In this document: positions 33,328 through 40,246 of the stretch, one piece after another | Layout: every line of letters begins with the position of its first letter | Numbering within the stretch: position 1 is the first letter of the stretch | Assembly (NCBI GenBank): GCA_003343905.1 | Contig: QAKI01000012.1 | Span: 5,380-69,379, forward strand | Length of the DNA stretch: 64,000 bases | DNA from: Subdoligranulum variabile | GTDB lineage: Bacteria; Bacillota; Clostridia; Oscillospirales; Ruminococcaceae | Reading direction: 5' to 3' | Program-made: the position numbers and the translations under genes | The notes under the pieces: generated by a model | What the model saw: the letters and a program-made list of their open reading frames with translations, nothing else | What the model was told of the DNA's origin: nothing | Databases searched by the model: none

Positions 33328-34026
33328 TCAGGCATTCCAGCGGTAGCCGTAGCCCCACACCGTCAGGATGTGCTGCGGGTTGCTGGGTTCGTCCTCGATC
33401 TTCATACGCAGGCGGCGGATGTTCACGTCCACGATCTTCACGTCGCCGTAGTAATTCTCACCCCAGACACCTTCCAGGATCTTCTCGCGCACCAGCGCGG
33501 TGGCCGGGTTGCGGAAGAACAGCTCCATGATCTGGAACTCCACCTGGGTCAGGTCGATGGGCGTGCCCGCCTTATAGAGCACGCGGCTCTTTTCATCCAG
33601 CACAAAGGGGCCGCTGACCAGTTGTTCCGGCGCGTCCCCGGCTTTGGCCGAACCGCTGCGCTTGACGCGGCGGGTCAGTGCTTCCAGCCGGGCCACCAGT
33701 TCGGAGACCGAGAACGGCTTGGTGATATAGTCGTCCGCGCCGATGGACAGCCCGCGGATCTTGTCGCTCTCCTGCCCTTTGGCGGACACGATGATGATGC
33801 CGATGTCGCTGTCGTCGCGGCGGATGGTCTCGCACAGGCTCAGTCCGTCCATGCTGGGCAGCATGATGTCCAGCAGGGCGGCGTCACAGGGTTCCCCCTG
33901 GTGCATCAGTTCCAGGGCGCGCTCGGCGCTGCCGGCTTCCACCACGTCCCAGCCTGCCATCTTGAGGTTCAGCGCCAGCATCTCGCGGATGCTGGCCTCG
34001 TCCTCCACGACCAAAACTCGCTTCAT
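33328..34026 (-). CDS. OmpR/PhoB-family response regulator
   Basis: The 232-residue protein has a receiver domain (VLVVEDEASIREML, phosphorylation site Asp53 in ALLDIMLPSMDG, Lys in ITKPFSV) and a C-terminal winged helix (about 130-232) ending in RLRMKIEDEPSNPQHI and VWGYGYRW. It binds DNA as a dimer when phosphorylated by the adjacent kinase. It is the second gene of the lipoprotein-regulator-kinase-DUF1385-prmC unit. Confidence 0.95.
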   Translation of the reverse strand: MKRVLVVEDEASIREMLALNLKMAGWDVVEAGSAERALELMHQGEPCDAALLDIMLPSMDGLSLCETIRRDDSDIGIIIVSAKGQESDKIRGLSIGADDYITKPFSVSELVARLEALTRRVKRSGSAKAGDAPEQLVSGPFVLDEKSRVLYKAGTPIDLTQVEFQIMELFFRNPATALVREKILEGVWGENYYGDVKIVDVNIRRLRMKIEDEPSNPQHILTVWGYGYRWNA

Positions 34027-34044
34027 ACTCGTTCCCCCTTGTCG

Positions 34045-35346
34045 TTATTCCAGCCCCAGCAGCACGACGTTGTTGACGATGGATTCGATCGTCAGGCCGC
34101 TGTACGGCGTGACGATGCGCGCCTGAAGCTGCTGGTTGCCGATGTTCGCAATGCGTTCATAATGCAGGGTGGCGTCGGTCTCCTCCTGTTCGGCGGGGTC
34201 CACCACCCGGAGTTCACAGTAGATGCTGCCGTTCCCGCTGTCGCAGACCAGCCAGCCGGTGCCTGCCAGGTTGTTGCGGATCAGGATGTTGCCGCGCATG
34301 GATTCCGGCAGCGGCAGATAGAAGTTGTTTTTGCTGTCATACACGCCGAAGCTGCGGTTGCCGCCCTCCACCGTGGTGTAGTCCTGCCACAGCAGAAAGA
34401 CGAGGCTTTTGTCCACAGGGTTCTGCAACACGCCGCCGTCGGCCAGTTCCACCGGGATATCAATGGTGGCGTTGCCGTCGATGTCGCGGCTGAGCAGTTC
34501 GGTATGGTAGCGCATGGTGCTGCGCTGCAGATCGGCCAGCCCGGGCGGGTGGTAGGGCTGCATGAAGCCGGTATCGCCGTCATACAGCACGATGTCCGAC
34601 GCGATGTTGCCGGTGCCGATCCAGACGTCCATCACCAGATACATGGCGTCGTCATTGCCCTGCCCCGCGTGCAGGGCCGCGCACCCGCTGTAGGAGCCTT
34701 CGCCCAGGTTCAGCGTCTGGTAGGAGCGGAACTCCCCCTCCACATTGGTCAAAAGCTGCAGCGTCACGCCGCCGTATTCGGTATCGGTGGGCAGGGCCAG
34801 GACGAGGTCCTCGGTATCGCCCTTGCCGGTAAAGTCCCCCAGCACCATCTCGCTGTAGCGGTTGCTGCTGATGGTGGAAAGGCTCGTGCCGTCATATTCA
34901 TAAACCACCAGATAGCGGTCGCCCTGGGCGCTGCCGTACCCAGCCAGAATCTGCTGGCTGGTGGCGTCCCGCAGATGCGCGGCGGAGAAGGTCTCCACCT
35001 CGCTGGAAAGGCCCTCCACGGTCTGGCTGACCTGCCAACTGTTTTCGCCCGTGGGTTCCAGCACGGCCAGCGACACGTTGGACCCGGCGCTGTCGGCGGT
35101 ATAGAGCACGGCGGCCTCGTCGGTGCCGTCGCCGTCCCAGTCACCGAACGCAAACGGCGAAAGAAAGTCGCCGCTGGACGGGTACTTGAGCGTGGCGCTG
35201 GCGCCCAGATAGCTGTTCAGCGCCCGCTGCAGCGCGGCGCTCTCGCCGGAAAGCTGGGGCGCGCGCAGCAGGGTCTCCACATCGGTACCGGCACTGCACC
35301 CCGCCAGCAGCAGGGCAGCCGCCGGCACGGCGTATCGGATTCGCAT
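34045..35346 (-). CDS. Lipoprotein with FG-GAP/VCBS-like repeats
   Basis: The start is the ATG at 35346 behind AAAGGGGGTG, because it begins a proper signal: MRIRYAVPAAALLLAGCSAG with a LLAGC lipobox. An earlier in-frame start at 35403 would sit over the promoter. The mature protein (about 415 residues) is beta-rich and has calcium-binding-like loops such as FGDWDGDGTDEAAVLY and LGDFTGKGDTEDLVLA, suggesting a propeller-like fold. It is the first gene of the unit with a two-component system, so it may sense or modulate an envelope signal. No enzyme motif was seen. Confidence 0.82.
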   Translation of the reverse strand: MRIRYAVPAAALLLAGCSAGTDVETLLRAPQLSGESAALQRALNSYLGASATLKYPSSGDFLSPFAFGDWDGDGTDEAAVLYTADSAGSNVSLAVLEPTGENSWQVSQTVEGLSSEVETFSAAHLRDATSQQILAGYGSAQGDRYLVVYEYDGTSLSTISSNRYSEMVLGDFTGKGDTEDLVLALPTDTEYGGVTLQLLTNVEGEFRSYQTLNLGEGSYSGCAALHAGQGNDDAMYLVMDVWIGTGNIASDIVLYDGDTGFMQPYHPPGLADLQRSTMRYHTELLSRDIDGNATIDIPVELADGGVLQNPVDKSLVFLLWQDYTTVEGGNRSFGVYDSKNNFYLPLPESMRGNILIRNNLAGTGWLVCDSGNGSIYCELRVVDPAEQEETDATLHYERIANIGNQQLQARIVTPYSGLTIESIVNNVVLLGLE

Positions 35347-35393
35347 ACAGCACCCCCTTTCCCCCGGTATTTTTGAACAGGAATACAGGGTAT

Positions 35394-35422
35394 AGTATAC
35401 CACATTCGCGCCGCCGCCGCAA
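35394..35422 (-). promoter_or_regulatory. Promoter of the lipoprotein-regulator-kinase operon
   Basis: On the - strand, -35 TTGCGG (35422-35417), 17-bp spacer, -10 TATACT (35399-35394) with an extended TGG before it. Confidence 0.7.
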
Positions 35423-35447
35423 TGCCCGCGGCGCCACGGCCGCCCCC

Positions 35448-36095
35448 TCAGACCTTGAGCAGGATGCGGTTCCGCTCATATTCGATCACACCGGCCCTGC
35501 GCATTTTGGAAAGTTCGTTGCACATGGCGCTGCGGTCCACATTCAGATAGTCCGCCAACTGCTGGCGGTTATAGGGGATCAGGAAAGAATTGCTTCCGGC
35601 GCGTTTGGCACACTCCGAAAAGTAGGACATCAGCCGCCCCCGGATGGATTTGGAACTGGTATGCTGGACCCGCTGGGAAAGCTGCAGGCTTTTGTGCGCG
35701 CAGACGGTCAGCAGGTTGCGCACCAGCCTTGTGTGGAACGGGCAGGCCTGCGTACAGGTCGCCAGGACCCGCCCGACGTTCATGAACAGCACGGTCGTAT
35801 CCTCGGCGGCGGAAACCGCCGCCAGCATCGGCTGCCCCGGGATGCAGGCATACGCCTCGCCAAATACGGCGCCGGGCGGCACGCTGCCCAAAACGCTGGT
35901 GTTGCCCCAGATATCGCCGCAGGACACCACCGCCATGCCGGACAGCACGACCCCGATGTTTTCGGTCACGCTGCCTTCCGCAAGGATGACTTCCCCTTTC
36001 TGGAAGCGGCGCTCCACGGCGTTCAGGCAGCTTAACAGGGACGCGATCTCGGCTTCCTCCAGTCCACGGAAAAGCTGTGTATGGGACAGGTTCAT
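35448..36095 (-). CDS. Crp/Fnr-family regulator, probable Hcp regulator
   Basis: The start is the ATG at 36095 behind TGGAGAA; an in-frame start at 36134 would cover the operator palindrome. The 215-residue protein has a cyclic-nucleotide-binding fold (about 1-125, with FQKGEVILAEG and PPGAVFGEAYA) and a Crp-type winged helix (about 145-215, with NRQQLADYLNVDRSAMCNEL). No Fnr-type N-terminal cysteine cluster is visible. It is divergent from the Fe-S protein/hcp operon, the arrangement of HcpR-type regulators of nitrosative stress. The NO link is inference from that context. Confidence 0.88.
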   Translation of the reverse strand: MNLSHTQLFRGLEEAEIASLLSCLNAVERRFQKGEVILAEGSVTENIGVVLSGMAVVSCGDIWGNTSVLGSVPPGAVFGEAYACIPGQPMLAAVSAAEDTTVLFMNVGRVLATCTQACPFHTRLVRNLLTVCAHKSLQLSQRVQHTSSKSIRGRLMSYFSECAKRAGSNSFLIPYNRQQLADYLNVDRSAMCNELSKMRRAGVIEYERNRILLKV

Positions 36096-36110
36096 ATTTT
36101 TTCTCCATTC

Positions 36111-36124
36111 GTTGTTATAACAAC
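36111..36124. promoter_or_regulatory. Perfect palindrome, candidate Crp/Fnr-family operator
   Basis: GTTGTTATAACAAC is a perfect 14-bp palindrome in the intergenic region between the regulator and the hcp operon. It lies 15 bp upstream of the regulator's start codon, where binding could repress its own gene, and roughly 35-42 bp upstream of the likely start of the hcp operon transcript, a classical activator position. Confidence 0.75.
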
Positions 36125-36139
36125 AGACTTTCATTTTGA

Positions 36140-36168
36140 ATTATAGTACACTTCCAGCAGAAACACAA
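36140..36168 (-). promoter_or_regulatory. Overlapping divergent -10 elements of the regulator and the hcp operon
   Basis: On the - strand TATAAT (36145-36140) with a weak TTGTGT at 36168-36163, 17 bp away, would serve the regulator. On the + strand TATAGT (36142-36147) overlaps it but has no good -35, as expected for an activated promoter of the hcp operon. Confidence 0.55.
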
Positions 36169-36187
36169 GCGAAAGGATGGATTTACC

Positions 36188-36880
36188 GTGATCCGAAAAA
36201 TCATTCAGATCGACGAAGAAAAATGCACGGGCTGCGGGGCCTGCGCCGAAGCCTGCCACGAAGGGGCGATCGGCATGGTCGGCGGCAAAGCGAAGCTGCT
36301 GCGGGACGACTACTGCGACGGCCTGGGCGACTGCCTGCCCGCCTGCCCGGCCGGTGCGATCACCTTTGTAGAGCGGGAGGCCGCCGCCTACGACGAAGTG
36401 GCCGTACAGGCTGCCCGGTGCGAAAAACAGGCAACCCCCGCCGGATGCCCCGGCAGCCGGCCGCAGCGCCTGCACGACGCGCAGGAAGCGGCCTGCCCCG
36501 CCCCGGCGCAGGCGTGTTCCCGGCTGGGCCAATGGCCCTGCCAGATCAAACTGGCGCCCGTCAACGCCCCCTACTTTGACGGTGCGGAACTGCTGATCGC
36601 CGCCGACTGCAGCGCCTACGCCTATGCCGCGATGCACGAAGATTTTATGCGCGGGAAGATCACGCTGATCGGCTGCCCCAAGCTGGACAGCGTGGATTAC
36701 AGCGAAAAGCTGACGCAGATCTTGCGGGGCAACGCCATCCGCAGCGTGACCGTCGTGCGGATGGAAGTCCCCTGCTGCGGCGGGCTGGAGTTCGCAGCCC
36801 AAAAGGCCCTGCAGGCCAGCGGGAAAGCCATCCCCTGGCGGGTAGTCACCCTGTCCGTCGGCGGCCGGATCCTGGAATAA
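36188..36880 (+). CDS. 4Fe-4S protein encoded upstream of hcp
   Basis: A 230-residue protein starting at a GTG behind GAAAGGATGG. The N-terminus is ferredoxin-like: CTGCGACAEACHEGAI gives one full CxxCxxCxxxC set and YCDGLGDCLPACPAGAI a second, incomplete one. After a Cys/Pro-rich middle comes an alpha/beta domain (LLIAADCSAYAYAAM, LIGCPKLDSVDY, EVPCCGGLEFAA) with more conserved cysteines. Relatives are found next to hcp and probably pass electrons to it or help assemble its clusters; this role is inferred. It is the first gene of the hcp operon. Confidence 0.85.
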   Translation: MIRKIIQIDEEKCTGCGACAEACHEGAIGMVGGKAKLLRDDYCDGLGDCLPACPAGAITFVEREAAAYDEVAVQAARCEKQATPAGCPGSRPQRLHDAQEAACPAPAQACSRLGQWPCQIKLAPVNAPYFDGAELLIAADCSAYAYAAMHEDFMRGKITLIGCPKLDSVDYSEKLTQILRGNAIRSVTVVRMEVPCCGGLEFAAQKALQASGKAIPWRVVTLSVGGRILE

Positions 36881-36948
36881 GGCCCCGGCGCGCCGCTTTC
36901 GCCGGGGAGCTTCCCCCACTTTTCATTTTGCGATTTTAGGAGATAACC
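36881..36948 (+). other. Intercistronic hairpin between the Fe-S protein and hcp
   Basis: CCCCGGCG (36883-36890) and CGCCGGGG (36900-36907) form an 8-bp stem in the gap. No T run follows, so it may shape mRNA stability rather than stop transcription. The hcp site TTAGGAGAT follows. Confidence 0.6.
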
Positions 36949-38589
36949 ATGGAACAGAAAATGTTTTGCTACCAGTGCCAGGAGACCGCAGGCTGCAAAG
37001 GCTGCACGGTGTCCGGCGTATGCGGAAAGACGCCGGACGTGGCGGCCATGCAGGACCTGCTGGTGTATGGAACGAAAGGGCTTTCGGCCGTCACGACCGC
37101 CCTGCGGCGTCAGGGTAAGCCTGTGCCCGCGGCAGCCGACCGGCAGGTCATCGGGAACCTGTTCGCCACCATCACCAACGCCAACTTTGACAAAGAGAGC
37201 ATCACGGCCAGGATCCGCGCGACGCTGGCGGAAAAAGAGCCCCTGCTGGCGCAGATCGAAGACCCGTCCACCCTGCCCGAAGCCGCCCAATGGGACGGGG
37301 CGGGCGACTGGGAGGAAAAGGCCCGCACCGTCAGCGTGCTGGCCACCAGGGACGAGGACACCCGCTCCCTGCGGGAACTCATCACCTATGGCCTGAAAGG
37401 GCTGGCCGCCTATATGCAGCACGCCAACGCCCTGCAAAAAGACGACGCCGAGATCAACGCTTTCCTTCAGCGGGCGCTGGCGGCCACGCTGGACGACAGC
37501 CTGCGCGCCGACGATCTGATCGCCCTGGCGATGGAGACCGGGAAGCACGGGGTCGCGGCCATGGCGCTGCTGGACAAGGCCAACACGGACGCCTACGGCG
37601 CCCCCGAGATCACGACCGTTGCGCTGGGCGTGCGGAACAATCCCGGCATTCTGGTATCGGGCCACGACCTGCACGACCTGGAAATGCTGCTGGAACAGAC
37701 CCAGGGGACCGGCGTGGACGTGTACACCCATTCCGAGATGTTGCCCGCCCACTATTACCCGGCCTTCAAAAAATATCCCCACTTTGCCGGGAACTACGGC
37801 AACGCCTGGTGGCAGCAGCGGGAAGAGTTCGAGGCGTTCCACGGCCCGATCCTGATGACGACCAACTGCATCGTGCCCCCCAAAGACAGCTACAAAGACC
37901 GGCTTTACACCACCGGCGCCGCAGGATATCCGGGATGCACGCACATTCCCGGCGGTCCCGGCGAACCCAAAGATTTTTCCGCGCTCATTGCGCAGGCCAA
38001 AACGTGCCCCGCCCCCGCCGAACTGGAAACGGGAACGCTCGTCGGCGGGTTTGCCCACGCGCAGGTCCTGGCGCTGGCCGATCAGATCGTCGAAGCCGTG
38101 CAAAGCGGCGCGATCAAAAAGTTCGTCGTCATGGCGGGCTGCGACGGCCGCGCCCCAAGCCGCCGCTACTACACCGACTTTGCCAAAGCCCTGCCCCGCG
38201 ACGCCGTGATCCTTACCGCAGGCTGCTCCAAATACAAGTACAACAAGCTGGCGCTTGGCGATATCAACGGCATCCCCCGCGTTCTGGACGCCGGTCAGTG
38301 CAACGACTGCTATTCGCTGGCCGTCATCGCGCTCAAACTCAAGGAAGCGTTCGGCCTGGACGATATCAACGACCTTCCGATCGTCTATAACATCGCCTGG
38401 TATGAGCAGAAGGCGGTCATCGTCCTGCTGGCGCTTTTGTCCCTGGGCATTCGGAACATCCATCTCGGCCCCACGCTTCCGGCCTTCCTCAGCCCCCATG
38501 TGGCGAAGGTCCTGACGGAGAATTTCGGCCTGGCGGGGATCGGCACGGTGGACGAGGACCGCAGGCTGTTTCTCGGCGCGGACGCATAA
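36949..38589 (+). CDS. hcp: Hydroxylamine reductase (hybrid cluster protein)
   Basis: The 546-residue protein starts MEQKMFCYQCQETAGCKGC, with Cys7, Cys10, Cys19 and Cys25 the likely ligands of the 4Fe-4S cluster. Hybrid cluster ligands are seen downstream in TTNCIVPP, AGYPGCTHI, TAGCSKYKYN and DAGQCNDCYS, together with a His in VSGHDLHDLE. Hcp reduces hydroxylamine and, physiologically, NO under anaerobic nitrosative stress. Length is standard. The strong terminator after it ends the two-gene operon, and the divergent Crp/Fnr gene is the probable regulator. Confidence 0.97.
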   Translation: MEQKMFCYQCQETAGCKGCTVSGVCGKTPDVAAMQDLLVYGTKGLSAVTTALRRQGKPVPAAADRQVIGNLFATITNANFDKESITARIRATLAEKEPLLAQIEDPSTLPEAAQWDGAGDWEEKARTVSVLATRDEDTRSLRELITYGLKGLAAYMQHANALQKDDAEINAFLQRALAATLDDSLRADDLIALAMETGKHGVAAMALLDKANTDAYGAPEITTVALGVRNNPGILVSGHDLHDLEMLLEQTQGTGVDVYTHSEMLPAHYYPAFKKYPHFAGNYGNAWWQQREEFEAFHGPILMTTNCIVPPKDSYKDRLYTTGAAGYPGCTHIPGGPGEPKDFSALIAQAKTCPAPAELETGTLVGGFAHAQVLALADQIVEAVQSGAIKKFVVMAGCDGRAPSRRYYTDFAKALPRDAVILTAGCSKYKYNKLALGDINGIPRVLDAGQCNDCYSLAVIALKLKEAFGLDDINDLPIVYNIAWYEQKAVIVLLALLSLGIRNIHLGPTLPAFLSPHVAKVLTENFGLAGIGTVDEDRRLFLGADA

Positions 38590-38620
38590 GGCAAGCCGTG
38601 CTTTCAGGAACATAAAGATC

Positions 38621-38660
38621 AAGGCCGGGAACGGTGCGCCCGTTCCCGGCCTTTGTTTTT
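38621..38660 (+). terminator. Intrinsic terminator of the hcp operon
   Basis: Perfect 14-bp stem AAGGCCGGGAACGG/CCGTTCCCGGCCTT (38621-38634 with 38640-38653), followed by TGTTTTT. Confidence 0.94.
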
Positions 38661-38708
38661 GCCGCCGCGGGGGCAGCCGCGGCGCTGCACAGTCCCGCCA
38701 TTACAGCC

Positions 38709-38739
38709 AAAAAGTCCCCGCCTGGGTACAGGCGGGGGC
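38709..38739 (-). terminator. Intrinsic terminator of deoC
   Basis: On the - strand GCCCCCGCCTG, loop TACC, CAGGCGGGGAC (38739-38714) and then TTTTTGG, 25 bp past the deoC stop. Confidence 0.9.
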
Positions 38740-38764
38740 TTTGGTCATGAGGGAACGGCGGCGA

Positions 38765-39439
38765 TCAATACCCGCTGCCGGATTCGCCGGTGGTCAGCAG
38801 CTTGACCGCACGGGAAGTGCCCAGCCGGTCGGCGCCCAGGTCGAGGAACTTTTCAATGTCCTCCACCGTGGAGATGCCGCCCGCCGCCTTGATCTTGCAG
38901 CGGCCCTTGACGTGCTCGGCAAAAAGCTGCACATCGTGGAAGGTGGCGCCGCCGGTGGAAAAACCGGTGGACGTCTTGATGAAGTCCGCGCCCGCTTCGG
39001 GCACGATGTCGCACATTTTGATCTTTTCTTCCTCGGTGAGCAGGCAGGTCTCGATGATGACCTTGAGCACCTTGTCACCCACGGCAGCCTTGACGGCGGC
39101 GATATCGGCGCGCACGTCGTCGTACTGCTTGTTTTTCAGCCAGCCGATGTTGATGACCATATCGACCTCGGCCGCGCCGTTTTCCACCGCCGTTTTGGCT
39201 TCAAACGCCTTGCTGGCGGTATCCATCGCGCCCAGGGGGAAGCCCACCACGCAGCACACCGGCACGCGGCCCGCCATATATTCCACCGCCTGCTTGACGT
39301 AGCAGGTGTTGATGCAGACCGACGCACAGTGGTTGGCGATGGCTTCATCGCACAGGGTTTGGATCTGGGGCCAGGTGGCCTCCGGCTTGAGCAGGGTGTG
39401 GTCCACCTTGCTCAGCATATATTCCTTCGAGTATTTCAA
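38765..39439 (-). CDS. deoC: Deoxyribose-phosphate aldolase
   Basis: The 224-residue class I aldolase splits deoxyribose-5-phosphate into glyceraldehyde-3-phosphate and acetaldehyde. Motifs are MLSKVDHTLLKPEATW at the start and ADFIKTSTGF with the Schiff-base Lys; KIKAAGGIS is near the C-terminus. I place the start at the TTG at 39439, which overlaps the stop of the upstream 52-residue gene (TTGA) and lies eight bases after GGGGAAA; ATG codons at 39418 (internal) or 39472 (inside the upstream gene) are alternatives. The other deo genes are not present. Confidence 0.93.
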   Translation of the reverse strand: MKYSKEYMLSKVDHTLLKPEATWPQIQTLCDEAIANHCASVCINTCYVKQAVEYMAGRVPVCCVVGFPLGAMDTASKAFEAKTAVENGAAEVDMVINIGWLKNKQYDDVRADIAAVKAAVGDKVLKVIIETCLLTEEEKIKMCDIVPEAGADFIKTSTGFSTGGATFHDVQLFAEHVKGRCKIKAAGGISTVEDIEKFLDLGADRLGTSRAVKLLTTGESGSGY

Positions 39440-39594
39440 CGGAACGTTTCCCCTTTCCCACAATGTTTGCACAGGCGGGCCTGATGCACGCCCAGCGACG
39501 CGAAAACGATCGCGGTGACGCTGACCGTCGCCCCGATGATCCCCAAAATCAGCCCCACCAGACGGAACCCATGGCCACGGATCTTCTTGTTCAT
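39436..39594 (-). CDS. 52-residue membrane protein upstream of deoC
   Basis: It starts MNKKIRGHGFRLVGLILGI behind AAGGAGG with ideal spacing, has one hydrophobic helix (about 10-34) and ends HQARLCKHCGKGETFR, with a CxxC pair. The stop overlaps the probable deoC start. The good ribosome binding site, hydrophobic design and coupling argue that it is real. It may be a small membrane peptide; nothing indicates its function. Confidence 0.7.
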   Translation of the reverse strand: MNKKIRGHGFRLVGLILGIIGATVSVTAIVFASLGVHQARLCKHCGKGETFR

Positions 39595-39691
39595 ACGGAT
39601 GCCTCCTTAAAAGAAAATGATCGTATCCAGAACGGGCCGCCCCTGCCGGGGGAGCCCGTTTCTTTCAGTATGCGCAGAACGCCCCCTGCCC
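39595..39691. other. Hairpin between gtrA and the small membrane gene
   Basis: AACGGGC (39631-39637) and GCCCGTT (39650-39656) bracket a CCCC/GGGG inner stem, with TTCTTTC on the + side. On the - strand, the direction of both flanking genes, no T run follows, so its role is unclear. Confidence 0.5.
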
Positions 39692-40168
39692 TTACTTTTT
39701 CTTGAAGGTGAACAGTTTGCTGAACACATAGTTGGACAGGATGACCACCACCTGGCTGAACAGCTTGACGCCCATGGCCCACAGCTTGGAGGGCGCCATG
39801 GCGTCCGACGAAGCGGCGCCCGCCACTGCAAAGCCGATGGCCGGGCCGACCAACTGCACGCCGACGGTAATGATGACCTGATCCAGGATCAGCGTGGCCA
39901 GCCGGAAAAATACGAACTGACCGAACTCGACCAGCGCGGCCTTGCCGTGGTTCTTGCTGCGGAACACGAAGGTGCGGTTGGTCCAGTAGGCGAAAAGGAT
40001 ACAGATGATATTGTCGATGATATTGCCCACGCCGGTGGCGAACCCGGTGCCGAACGCCGCCTGAAACACGGCGAAGATGACCAGGTTGAGCAGCGTGGCA
40101 ATGCCGCCGAAGAACAGGTAGGCCAGCCCCTCGTAATATTTTGTGATCCAGTCTTTGATCTTTTGCAT
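39692..40168 (-). CDS. GtrA-family membrane protein
   Basis: A 158-residue protein with four membrane helices and the GtrA start YLFFGGIATLLNLVIFAVF, NWxR-like AYWTNRTFVFRSK and ending VFSKLFTFKKK. GtrA proteins are thought to flip polyprenyl-phosphate sugars or otherwise support glycan transfer, often with a GtrB-like GT2 such as the one at 48354. It sits 23 bp after the terminator of the ispH-rpsA operon and has no obvious promoter, so it may rely on read-through. The extra loop in residues about 110-130 (AGAASSDAMAPSK) is unusual. Confidence 0.88.
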   Translation of the reverse strand: MQKIKDWITKYYEGLAYLFFGGIATLLNLVIFAVFQAAFGTGFATGVGNIIDNIICILFAYWTNRTFVFRSKNHGKAALVEFGQFVFFRLATLILDQVIITVGVQLVGPAIGFAVAGAASSDAMAPSKLWAMGVKLFSQVVVILSNYVFSKLFTFKKK

Positions 40169-40190
40169 GATGAACCCTTATGTTGTGAAA

Positions 40191-40230
40191 AAGGGGCCTG
40201 CCTGTGGCTACAGGCAGGCCCCTTCACGAT
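40191..40230 (-). terminator. Intrinsic terminator of the ispH-rpsA operon
   Basis: Perfect 15-bp stem AAGGGGCCTGCCTGT (40191-40205) with ACAGGCAGGCCCCTT (40210-40224), loop of four, followed on the - strand by TTTCAC. It ends the long - strand unit. Confidence 0.93.
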
Positions 40231-40246
40231 CGCGGAAACGGGAAGA

